Shown: positions 1-6,391 of the stretch, piece after piece
Position numbering within the stretch: the stretch's first letter is position 1
How the letters are laid out: every line of letters starts with the position of its first letter
Origin: Bacteroidales bacterium
Lineage (GTDB): Bacteria; Bacteroidota; Bacteroidia; Bacteroidales; VadinHA17
NCBI GenBank assembly: GCA_003162595.1
Contig: PMNJ01000229.1
Span: forward strand, 1 to 7,215
DNA length: 7,215 nucleotides
Reading direction: 5' to 3'
Translations under genes and position numbers: made by a program
Notes under the pieces: generated by a model
What the model saw: only the letters and a program-made list of their open reading frames with translations
Database searches by the model: none
What the model was told of the DNA's origin: nothing

Positions 1-506
1 ATGGGTTTGTACTTGATTTTGCAGATTTCGGAAATTCTCCATTCAATTTTACAAAAGAAAAAGTTAGTGGAAAAACTATTGTCTTCAGCACTACAAATGG
101 TACAGGAATAATTAAGCTCGCATCATCGGCTTTTATGACGGTTATCGGATCGTTCCTTAATATAGGTGCACTTACAAAATGGCTCATTAAGCAGGATAAG
201 GATGTCCTTTTACTGTGTGCGGGATGGAAAAAAAGGTTCAATATTGAAGATACTGTTTGCGCCGGCGCAATAGCGGATATACTCATGAGAAGTAACCGTT
301 ACACAACTAATTGTGATTCGACATCTGCTTCAATTGATCTATGGTCGCTGGCATCCCCTGATCTGCCTGGGTATATTGAGAAGGCAGCTCAGCGAACGCG
401 GCTGAGAGATAAAAACCTTGATGACTGCATTAAATTTTGTCTTACACCTGATTTTACCGATAAAATTCCTGTTATGAAAAATGGGGTGTTGGTTGCTGAT
501 ATTTAA
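1..506 (+). CDS. comB: 2-phosphosulfolactate phosphatase (ComB family), 3' part only
   Basis: The reading frame is already open at the window's left edge (first complete codon at base 3), so the start lies outside; 167 C-terminal residues are visible. An internal ATG at 135 is not the true start, because family motifs lie before it. These are a TTNGT segment preceded by GKTIVFS and followed by a helical alanine/serine stretch (about bases 78-135). Further on are a VIGSFLN segment and the AGWKKRFNIEDTVCAGAI block (bases about 210-273), also typical of ComB. In methanogens ComB is a Mg2+-dependent phosphatase that makes sulfolactate from 2-phosphosulfolactate for coenzyme M. Many bacteria without coenzyme M carry homologues of unknown substrate, so the family is clear but the reaction here is not. 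It sits 101 bp upstream of serC on the same strand. Confidence 0.85.
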   Translation, partial: GFVLDFADFGNSPFNFTKEKVSGKTIVFSTTNGTGIIKLASSAFMTVIGSFLNIGALTKWLIKQDKDVLLLCAGWKKRFNIEDTVCAGAIADILMRSNRYTTNCDSTSASIDLWSLASPDLPGYIEKAAQRTRLRDKNLDDCIKFCLTPDFTDKIPVMKNGVLVADI

Positions 507-551
507 ATTTTTCCGATTAATGTTAAATTACAGACGAACTAATAAATTATC

Positions 552-559
552 TATTTTTG
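552..559 (+). promoter_or_regulatory. Possible Bacteroidota -7 box upstream of serC
   Basis: The octamer TATTTTTG fits the Bacteroidota housekeeping -7 consensus TAnnTTTG and lies 48 bp before the serC start, in the AT-rich gap after comB. No convincing TTTG -33 box is seen about 19-21 bp upstream, so support is partial. If real, it would drive serC-serA-DUF1015 separately from comB. Confidence 0.4.
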
Positions 560-607
560 TAAATTGCGGGTTCGGAATTATCCATTATTAATTATAAATA
601 GTCCTTT

Positions 608-1678
608 ATGAAAAAACACAATTTTTACGCCGGTCCTTCAATTCTTCCACAATATACAATAGATAAATCTATAGAAGGAATAAAAGATTTTGCAGGTACA
701 GGATTATCCATACTTGAGATCTCTCACCGCAGTAAGGAATTTGTAGCTTGCATAAACGGCACAATTGCGCTTTTCAAAGAGCTACTCGAAATACCCGCTG
801 GTTACCAGGTTTTGTTTCTAGGAGGCGGTGCAAGCTTGCAGTTTGCAATGGTACCAATGAATATGCTCAACAAAAAGGCTGCTTATTTGAATACCGGTGA
901 GTGGGCCGGCAAAGCTCTAAAAGAAGCAAAGCTTTTCGGTGAGGTAGTTGAAGTTGCCTCTTCCAAAGAAAAGCTTTTCAACTATATTCCAAAAAATTAC
1001 ATTATTCCTTCAGATGCCGATTACTTCCATATTACAACTAACAATACTATTTATGGCACGGAGATTAAGAAAGATCTCGATGTGAAAATTCCTCTTGTTG
1101 CCGATATGTCATCAGATATCTTCAGCAGACCGGTTGATGTTTCAAAATATTCCCTTATCTATGGTGGGGCCCAAAAGAACCTGGCACCGGCCGGAATGGC
1201 TTTTGTTATTGTAAAGGAAGATGTTCTGGGGAAAGTATCACGACCGATTCCATCAATGCTTGATTACAGGGTACATATTAAAGGTGAATCAATGTTCAAT
1301 ACTCCTCCTGTCTTTACAGTATTTGCTGCACAACAGACGTTAACATGGCTCAAAAACCTTGGTGGAGTGAAAGCCATTCAGAAGAAGAATATTGAAAAGG
1401 CCAAAATACTTTATGACGAGATTGACAGGAACAAATTATTCAAACCTACAATTGCTGACCCTGAAGACAGGTCTCTGATGAATATCTGCTTTGTGATGTC
1501 ACCGGAATTTAAAGAGCTTGAAAAACCGTTTGCCGAGTTTGCCAAATCAAAAGGAATGCTGGGTATTGAAGGTCACCGTTCAGTAGGAGGGTTCCGTGCT
1601 TCAACTTATAATGCTCTTCCGAAAGAAAGCGTTGAAGCTCTTGTCAGTACAATGAAGGAGTTTGAATTAAAAAATTAA
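608..1678 (+). CDS. serC: Phosphoserine aminotransferase
   Basis: This is the PLP-dependent class V aminotransferase that converts 3-phosphohydroxypyruvate plus glutamate to O-phosphoserine, the second step of serine synthesis. It acts in the cytosol, normally as a homodimer. The 356-residue length is usual for the family. Visible signatures are NFYAGPS at the N-terminus (5-11), HRS at 40-42, the GGGASLQF cofactor loop (72-79) and W99, expected to stack on the PLP ring. Others are T147 in the NNTIYGTE segment, D166 in VADMSSD, and GGAQKN with K190 as the Schiff-base lysine. The substrate-binding GHRSVGGFRAS segment lies at 322-332. The ATG gives MKKHNFYAGPS, the expected N-terminus, although no clear Shine-Dalgarno precedes it. 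serA follows after 73 bp, so the two are probably one operon making phosphoserine. No disruption is seen. Confidence 0.97.
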   Translation: MKKHNFYAGPSILPQYTIDKSIEGIKDFAGTGLSILEISHRSKEFVACINGTIALFKELLEIPAGYQVLFLGGGASLQFAMVPMNMLNKKAAYLNTGEWAGKALKEAKLFGEVVEVASSKEKLFNYIPKNYIIPSDADYFHITTNNTIYGTEIKKDLDVKIPLVADMSSDIFSRPVDVSKYSLIYGGAQKNLAPAGMAFVIVKEDVLGKVSRPIPSMLDYRVHIKGESMFNTPPVFTVFAAQQTLTWLKNLGGVKAIQKKNIEKAKILYDEIDRNKLFKPTIADPEDRSLMNICFVMSPEFKELEKPFAEFAKSKGMLGIEGHRSVGGFRASTYNALPKESVEALVSTMKEFELKN

Positions 1679-1751
1679 TTAATCAAAATATTGGTTAATA
1701 AGAATATTAGGGAATACACGGGTATCAGTTAATATTTAAATAAACCTCTTT

Positions 1752-2672
1752 ATGAAAGTACTAGTAGCTACAGAAAAAGCTTTTGCTCCTGTTGCAGTTA
1801 ACCAGATTAAACTGGTTACCGAGGCTGCAGGCTACGAACTTGCATTACTCGAAAACTATAAAAACAACTCGGATCTGATCAGATCTGTTGTGGATGTTGA
1901 TGCCCTGATCGTCCGAAGCGATCTTATTACAGCAGAGGTACTTGATGCGGCAAAAAAACTTAAAATCGTTGTCCGCGCAGGTGCCGGTTATGAAAACATC
2001 AATCTGGCTGCAAGCACTGCTCACAATGTAATAGTTATGAATACGCCGGGTCAAAATGCAAATGCTGTGGCTGAGCTGGCGTTTGCTCTGATGCTTTGTC
2101 TGGCTCGCGGCGGATTCAATGGAAAATCAGGAACTGAGCTCAGAAGAAAGTCACTTGGAATTCATGCGTTCGGAAATGTTGGAAAACATGTTGCCGAAAT
2201 AGCAAGAGGATTTGGGATGGATGTTTACACTTTCGATCCCTTCGTTGTAGAAAAAGATATTAAGAAGTATTTTGTTAAAGTCTGTAACACAACGGAGGAG
2301 TTATATTCCAAATGCCAGTATGTCTCCCTGCACATGCCATCCAATGAAAAAACAAATAAATCAATTGGTTATGACCTGTTGAAAAAAATGCCAAAGAATG
2401 CAGTTCTTGTTAATACAGCAAGAAAAGAAGTAATTGACGAGGAAGCCCTTCTTAAAATATTTGAAGAACGCCCCGATTTTAGGTATCTCGCTGATGTTGC
2501 ACCTGATTGTAAAGCCACTTTTGAGGAAAAGTATAAAGGGCGCTTTATATTTACTGAGATGAAAATGGGAGCGAATACAGAGGAAGCTAATCTGTATGCA
2601 TGCCTTGCTGCAGCCCGCCAGATTGTCGACTATTTCAAAACGGGGAACGAAAAATACAGAGTAAACAAGTAG
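1752..2672 (+). CDS. serA: D-3-phosphoglycerate dehydrogenase, short form with Lys in place of catalytic His
   Basis: This D-2-hydroxyacid dehydrogenase should oxidise 3-phosphoglycerate to 3-phosphohydroxypyruvate with NAD+, the first committed step of serine synthesis. At 306 residues it has only the substrate- and nucleotide-binding domains; the C-terminal ACT domain that gives serine feedback in E. coli is absent. Visible are VRS (54-56), the RAGAGYENI segment (75-83) and a Rossmann motif with Ala replacing the first glycine (A139-F-G141-N-V-G144). D162 ends the second strand, which favours NAD+ over NADP+, and NTAR carries catalytic R224. The usual Glu of DVFxxEP aligns with D252. The usual PHLGAS histidine is K271 in MKMGANT. 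This pattern fits the ACT-less group often called type IIIK, known from Bacteroides and Entamoeba. It lies between serC and the DUF1015 gene, which supports PGDH over other dehydrogenases of the superfamily. Confidence 0.93.
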   Translation: MKVLVATEKAFAPVAVNQIKLVTEAAGYELALLENYKNNSDLIRSVVDVDALIVRSDLITAEVLDAAKKLKIVVRAGAGYENINLAASTAHNVIVMNTPGQNANAVAELAFALMLCLARGGFNGKSGTELRRKSLGIHAFGNVGKHVAEIARGFGMDVYTFDPFVVEKDIKKYFVKVCNTTEELYSKCQYVSLHMPSNEKTNKSIGYDLLKKMPKNAVLVNTARKEVIDEEALLKIFEERPDFRYLADVAPDCKATFEEKYKGRFIFTEMKMGANTEEANLYACLAAARQIVDYFKTGNEKYRVNK

Positions 2673-2692
2673 TACTTAATATGTTATGATAT

Positions 2693-3943
2693 ATGGCTGT
2701 TTTTAAACCTTTCAGGGGGTTAAGGCCTCCTCGTGCTCTGGCAGAAGATCTGTCTTGTTTGCCATATGATGTGATGAATACAGATGAAGCCAGAAAAATG
2801 GCAAAAGGGAAAGAGTGTTCACTTCTTCACATAACCAGATCTGAAATAGACCTTACACCGGATATTGATACTCATTCAGACCTTGTATATAACAAGTCAG
2901 TTGAGAATTTCGGGAAGTGGCAGAAAAAGGGCTGGCTGGTTCAGGATGAAACGCCTCACTTTTATATTTATGCACAAACGATGAAAGGGCGGACTCAGTA
3001 CGGAATAGTCGGGTGTGCATCTGTCGATGACTATTTAAATGGTATTATCAAAAAGCATGAACTTACACGTACTGATAAAGAACAGGACCGGATGGTGCAT
3101 GTCCGCGTAAATAATGCTAATATTGAACCGGTATTTTTTACGTATCCTCAGGTTAAAGAGATTGATGATATAGTTGAAAAAATTGTCAGCAAGGAAAAAC
3201 CTGAATATGATTTTGTAGCGAAAGATGGTTTTGGTCATCATTTCTGGGTTATAAAGAAACCGGAAATAAACAAACTGATTGAAAAGCTATTTGCTGAAAA
3301 GGTTCCACATGCCTATGTTGCTGACGGTCATCACAGAACAGCTGCTGCAGCGCTTGTAGGGAAAGAAAAGCGGGAGAATAATCCGTCTCATAATGGAACT
3401 GAAGAATATAACTTTTTCCTGGCAGTACAATTCCCTGCTGATCAGTTACAGATCATTGACTATAACAGAACTATTAAAGACCTGAATGGGCAGTCTGCCG
3501 GCGAATTATTAACCAGACTGGAATGCCGATTTGTCATTGAGGAAAAAGGAGTCAAAATTTATAAACCAAAGAAACTTCATAACTTCTCAATGTATCTTGA
3601 CGGGAAATGGTTTAGCCTTACTGCAAAAGACGGTACTTTTAATGATAACGATCCGATAGGAGTCCTTGATGTAACGATACTTACAAATCAGATACTCTGT
3701 CCAATACTTGACATTCAGGATCTCCGTAGGTCGAAGCGTATCGATTTTGTCGGTGGCATACGTGGTCTCGATGAACTTAAGAAGAGGGTCGACAGTGGTG
3801 AGATGAAAGTGGCATTCGCACTTTATCCTGTATCAATGAACCAACTGATTACAATAGCAGATTCAGGTAACATTATGCCTCCCAAGTCAACATGGTTTGA
3901 ACCAAAACTCCGTAGTGGACTTGTAATACATCTTCTTGACTGA
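2693..3943 (+). CDS. DUF1015 family protein, third gene of the serine operon
   Basis: A 416-residue cytosolic protein with the marks of DUF1015 (Pfam PF06245): LPYDVM near the N-terminus (23-28), KHELTRTDKEQDR (121-133), ADGHHRTAAAA (210-220), DYNRTIKDL (256-264), and a C-terminal block with MPPKSTWF (395-402) and PKLRSGL (404-410). Length is normal for the family. The biochemical role is not established, to my knowledge. The D-G-H-H-R segment followed by an alanine-rich helix resembles the phosphate-handling motif of ParB/sulfiredoxin-fold proteins, a fold that also contains free-serine kinases; that link is inference from the motif alone. The ATG lies 20 bp after the serA stop with no room for a promoter, so cotranscription with serA is likely. 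DUF1015 genes commonly travel with serA and serC, which suggests a role tied to serine or phosphoserine. A long repeat structure begins 7 bp after the stop. Confidence 0.9.
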   Translation: MAVFKPFRGLRPPRALAEDLSCLPYDVMNTDEARKMAKGKECSLLHITRSEIDLTPDIDTHSDLVYNKSVENFGKWQKKGWLVQDETPHFYIYAQTMKGRTQYGIVGCASVDDYLNGIIKKHELTRTDKEQDRMVHVRVNNANIEPVFFTYPQVKEIDDIVEKIVSKEKPEYDFVAKDGFGHHFWVIKKPEINKLIEKLFAEKVPHAYVADGHHRTAAAALVGKEKRENNPSHNGTEEYNFFLAVQFPADQLQIIDYNRTIKDLNGQSAGELLTRLECRFVIEEKGVKIYKPKKLHNFSMYLDGKWFSLTAKDGTFNDNDPIGVLDVTILTNQILCPILDIQDLRRSKRIDFVGGIRGLDELKKRVDSGEMKVAFALYPVSMNQLITIADSGNIMPPKSTWFEPKLRSGLVIHLLD

Positions 3944-3950
3944 TTCTTTT

Positions 3951-4050
3951 TTCTCTGTGGTTCTCTGTGTCTTCTCTGTGGTTCTCTGTGTAACAAAAAA
4001 ATAAGAACTTACACAGAGGTACACAGAGGTACACAGAGGTACACAGAGGT
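3951..4050. repeat. Long imperfect inverted repeat, potential hairpin
   Basis: The left arm (3951-3991) is two identical 20-mers, TTCTCTGTGGTTCTCTGTGT, separated by a single C at 3971. The right arm (4011-4050) is four exact copies of ACACAGAGGT. With a 19-nt loop (3992-4010) they pair as four blocks, each seven or eight Watson-Crick pairs plus one T·G pair, separated by two-base mismatches; the only register break is the extra C3971. It starts 7 bp after the DUF1015 stop, so a transcript could fold it into a 3' hairpin. No U-tract follows, so it is not a classical intrinsic terminator. mRNA 3'-end protection or a dispersed intergenic repeat are alternatives. Confidence 0.85.
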
Positions 4051-4080
4051 ACACTGAGGTACACTGAGGTACACAGAGAA
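4011..4080 (+). repeat. Tandem array of seven 10-bp ACACAGAGGT units
   Basis: Four exact units (4011-4050) are followed by two with one substitution, ACACTGAGGT (4051-4070), and an end unit ACACAGAGAA (4071-4080). The end unit is the exact reverse complement of the TTCTCTGTGT unit at 3982-3991. The two variants share the same change, which suggests unit duplication after mutation. The 10-bp period is close to one DNA helical turn. The open frame on the reverse strand through this array is low-complexity and not a credible gene. Confidence 0.95.
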
Positions 4081-4119
4081 ATAAATTCCCATATGCTCCA
4101 GATGCAATATCTATTTTTC

Positions 4120-4127
4120 TATTTTTG
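4120..4127 (+). promoter_or_regulatory. Possible Bacteroidota -7 box for yggS
   Basis: TATTTTTG matches TAnnTTTG and lies 18 bp before the yggS ATG, in the non-repeat DNA right of the tandem array. A near copy, TATTTTTC, sits just upstream at 4112-4119. No clear -33 TTTG is visible at the expected distance, so the call rests on one box. Confidence 0.35.
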
Positions 4128-4145
4128 TTTTAAGCATATTAAATA

Positions 4146-4811
4146 ATGACCACAATAGAAGAAAATATTTATAATCTTAAACTGAAGCTTCCCTCAGATG
4201 TTAGGCTTGTTGCAGTATCGAAAACCAAGCCGGCTGGCGATATTATCGAAGCCTATAACACTGGGCAGAGATATTTCGGAGAAAACAGGGTTCAGGAACT
4301 TCTGAATAAAAAAGATCTGCTTCCTGAGGATATTGAATGGCACCTCATCGGACATCTTCAGAGCAACAAGGTAAAATATATTGTACCATTTATAGCTATG
4401 ATACAATCCATAGATACTTACAAACTCCTTGTAACTGTTAATTCGGAAGCTCTGAAAATAAACAGGATTGTCGATTGCCTTCTGCAGATTCATATAGCAA
4501 TTGAAGAGACAAAATTCGGATTTTTAATGAGTGAATTATGTGAGAATCTTCAATCATGTGATATATCCGGTTTAAAAAACATAAGGATATGTGGTGTTAT
4601 GGGGATGGCAACTTTTACGTCTGACACCAATAAAGTTAAAAAGGAATTCGGATATCTGAGAAATTGTTTTCAATCGCTTAAAGACTGCTACTTTAAATCA
4701 GAATCTTACTTTAAAGAAATTTCCATGGGTATGTCTGGTGATTATGAGCTTGCTGTTCAGGAAGGCAGTACGATGGTAAGAATCGGGAGCTTGATTTTCG
4801 GTGAAAGATAA
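4146..4811 (+). CDS. yggS: YggS/PROSC family pyridoxal 5'-phosphate homeostasis protein
   Basis: A single-domain, alanine-racemase-fold protein that binds PLP but has no known enzymatic turnover; relatives (E. coli YggS, human PLPBP) keep vitamin B6 vitamers in balance and affect amino- and keto-acid pools. Its 221 residues are close to the family norm. Visible signatures are VAVSKTKP with PLP-binding K26, FGENRVQEL (44-52), HLIGHLQSNKVK (66-77), ETKFGF (121-126, usually xxKxGF), GVMGMA (150-155) and the C-terminal SMGMSGDYELAV (193-204) with MVRIGSLIFGER (210-221), expected to hold the cofactor phosphate. The ATG gives the expected short lead-in before the first strand. It follows the repeat region and converges on the 171-aa helical gene, 17 bp away. 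Nearby serC encodes a PLP enzyme, though the repeat gap argues against one operon. Confidence 0.95.
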   Translation: MTTIEENIYNLKLKLPSDVRLVAVSKTKPAGDIIEAYNTGQRYFGENRVQELLNKKDLLPEDIEWHLIGHLQSNKVKYIVPFIAMIQSIDTYKLLVTVNSEALKINRIVDCLLQIHIAIEETKFGFLMSELCENLQSCDISGLKNIRICGVMGMATFTSDTNKVKKEFGYLRNCFQSLKDCYFKSESYFKEISMGMSGDYELAVQEGSTMVRIGSLIFGER

Positions 4812-4828
4812 TTACAGAGAAAACCAAA

Positions 4829-5344
4829 TCATCTTTCCAGAATAGCAATTAATTCCAACGTAAGTTCTTTCTTTTCATTGATTTGGGTAACCTGGTTCTT
4901 GTTAAGCATTTTTAATATCTTAGCTCTGGTCGCCTTGTTCAGATTCTGAATTGACTCCTCGATTACTGTAAGACATTCAATTGCAGTTATATAATCTCCT
5001 TCCATAAATACTTTTGACAGATCAATCGAAAAATCTGAATAGTTGAGCCCCGATTGCCAGCATGAAGATACTAACATACTTATTGTATCTGATTTCCATT
5101 GTTTTCGGATCTCTTCTATAACCTCATGGCAGACAGATTGATCTTTCAAATCATTCATGAAACCCGTAATAGTTTTTCTGATTGAGAAATCATCAGTTTT
5201 ATCGTAATATGCAGTAAGTAAACCAATGGCACCTTTAAATGGCTCTTCCTGACGAAGCAATTCTATTGCTTCAGTTATCACAATATTATTATCTTTATTA
5301 AGTATTTCATTTAACAATTTGATCTTCTCATCTGATTTTATCAT
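4829..5344 (-). CDS. Conserved hypothetical all-helical (HEAT-like) protein
   Basis: A 171-residue predicted cytosolic protein with no signal peptide or membrane segment. The sequence is almost all amphipathic helix with short turns, suggesting HEAT/ARM-type helical pairs: roughly 5-33, 35-48, 53-68, 71-84, 86-98, 105-115, 117-134, 137-149 and 158-170. Segments such as EEPFKGAIGLLTAYYDKTDD (33-52), FMNDLKDQS (62-70) and SSCWQSGLNYSDF (93-105) look like a conserved block, and I recall similar proteins in Bacteroidota; no function is known to me. The start at ATG 5342-5344 is the first in frame after a plausible promoter. It converges with yggS and diverges from the lipoprotein gene. A scaffold or protein-interaction role is only a guess from the fold. 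Confidence 0.8.
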   Translation of the reverse strand: MIKSDEKIKLLNEILNKDNNIVITEAIELLRQEEPFKGAIGLLTAYYDKTDDFSIRKTITGFMNDLKDQSVCHEVIEEIRKQWKSDTISMLVSSCWQSGLNYSDFSIDLSKVFMEGDYITAIECLTVIEESIQNLNKATRAKILKMLNKNQVTQINEKKELTLELIAILER

Positions 5345-5361
5345 AGTTATATTATTTGAAA

Positions 5362-5369
5362 CAAAGTTA
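5362..5369 (-). promoter_or_regulatory. Possible -7 box for the helical protein gene
   Basis: Read on the reverse strand this is TAACTTTG, an exact fit to TAnnTTTG, 17 bp upstream of the ATG. A -33 element is weak (a CTTT-like stretch near 5388-5392). It lies in the 119-bp divergent gap shared with the lipoprotein gene. Confidence 0.4.
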
Positions 5370-5397
5370 AAATTACCATCAATTAGTTAAAGCTGTT

Positions 5398-5428
5398 TTT
5401 GAAAAATAAAAATATTGTACTAATTTAG
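5398..5428 (+). promoter_or_regulatory. Probable Bacteroidota promoter for the lipoprotein gene pair
   Basis: TTTG at 5398-5401, at the end of a T-run, is followed after 19 bp by TAATTTAG (5421-5428), one mismatch from TAnnTTTG. The box spacing matches the -33/-7 arrangement of Bacteroidota. The start codon lies 35 bp downstream of the -7 box. Confidence 0.45.
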
Positions 5429-5463
5429 TCGTGAAATAGGTTTGACAATTAAATATTTATACC

Positions 5464-6387
5464 ATGAATAAAAAATATGGAATCTGTTCAAAAATACTGA
5501 TGGTAGTTTTAATGTTTGCCAGTCTGCTCATAGGCTGTAAATCCGGAGGTACAAAAGCACCTAAACAGGAAGTAACTTTAAGTGGACCGAAAGATAATGC
5601 GGCTGTGGTAGAGGATATTAAGCAGGCAGAAAAAATATTTAATGCACTACCCTCGCCACTCGAATCAGCTATGCTTATAAAATCTGCTGGAGCAAGGTTT
5701 GATGAGACTCTGCTCAATCCTGTTGGTAATATAAATAGTTATGTAACGAATAAAAGTATGGCTCTTAATCTGGGAATTTATACGTGCGATTTAAGTTTTG
5801 CCAGTTTATACGAACAGACCCAATTAATTATCGATTATATGAATGCTGCAAAGAAGATGGCCGACGGGCTGGGTATTCTCAAGGCAATTGAGCAGTCACA
5901 GATTGACAAACTTGAGGAGAATATTAATAACAGCGAAGTTATCATGGAGATTGTAAGTGAGACTTTCATGAACTCTAATTCATATCTCTCGGATAATGGT
6001 CAGCCTGCAATCGCAGCAATGGTACTGGTAGGTGGCTGGTTCGAAGGATTATACATTTCAACTCAACTTGTTGATATGAAGGAGTTTAATGGAAATAAGC
6101 TTGTCGGCAGGATTATTGATCAGAAACTTTCAATTGATATACTTATCAATTTGCTTGAGAGTAGCAAAGGAAATCCGGCAGTTGATGACCTTATAGTTCA
6201 GGTTAAAAAGCTTAAAGTGGTTTTTGATAAAATCACAATCACAACTTCAAAAATAAGACCCGAGTTTGACAAGGCATCAAATACCACAGTTCTCAAATCA
6301 GAAATTAAAACTGATATGACTCCTGCAGTCTTCAAAGAACTCTCTATAACAGTTGCTGAGATAAGAAAGACATTCGTAAATAACTAA
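5464..6387 (+). CDS. Predicted lipoprotein, conserved Bacteroidota hypothetical
   Basis: A 307-residue protein with a lipoprotein signal: basic n-region (MNKK), hydrophobic core (about 11-23) and lipobox L-I-G-C with C25 as the lipidated cysteine. Residues after the cysteine (KSGGTKAPK) are basic and lack the acidic run linked to surface export, so a periplasm-facing outer-membrane anchor is more likely. The mature part is helix-rich. A distinctive block spans about 62-136 (PSPLESAMLIKSAGARFDE, then LNLGIYTCDLSFAS, then IIDYMNAAKKMADGLGI) and a second includes LVGGWFEGLYIST (188-200). I recall similar sequences as uncharacterised proteins of this phylum and recognise no enzyme motif. C108 is the only other cysteine after C25. 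The next gene starts 4 bp after the stop, so the two are almost certainly cotranscribed and may act together in the envelope. Confidence 0.85.
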   Translation: MNKKYGICSKILMVVLMFASLLIGCKSGGTKAPKQEVTLSGPKDNAAVVEDIKQAEKIFNALPSPLESAMLIKSAGARFDETLLNPVGNINSYVTNKSMALNLGIYTCDLSFASLYEQTQLIIDYMNAAKKMADGLGILKAIEQSQIDKLEENINNSEVIMEIVSETFMNSNSYLSDNGQPAIAAMVLVGGWFEGLYISTQLVDMKEFNGNKLVGRIIDQKLSIDILINLLESSKGNPAVDDLIVQVKKLKVVFDKITITTSKIRPEFDKASNTTVLKSEIKTDMTPAVFKELSITVAEIRKTFVNN

Positions 6388-6391
6388 CCCC

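Noticed and set aside
135..506. ComB-like gene starting at the ATG at 135
   Set aside because: The frame is open to the window edge and essential family motifs (TTNGT segment) lie before this ATG, so it is an internal methionine of a cut gene.
1678..1699. AT-rich 9-bp stem with a 4-nt loop directly after serC, as a terminator
   Set aside because: It is mostly A-U pairs with one wobble and no T-run follows; it is too weak to call and serA is probably read through from serC.
1845..2054. Reverse-strand 69-codon open frame inside serA
   Set aside because: It lies fully within serA, whose domain motifs are clear, and its product shows no family features.
3873..4064. Reverse-strand 63-codon open frame over the end of the DUF1015 gene and the repeat array
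   Set aside because: Its product is low-complexity, with repeated SVPLC and TENHRE segments that simply translate the 10-bp repeats, and it overlaps a well-supported gene.
4011..4080. Possible CRISPR array
   Set aside because: Units are 10 bp with no spacers between them and no cas genes nearby; it is a simple tandem repeat.
5442..5447. TTGACA as a sigma70-type -35 box before the lipoprotein gene
   Set aside because: Only 16 bp separate it from the start codon, leaving no room for a -10 box, and the phylum uses different promoter elements.
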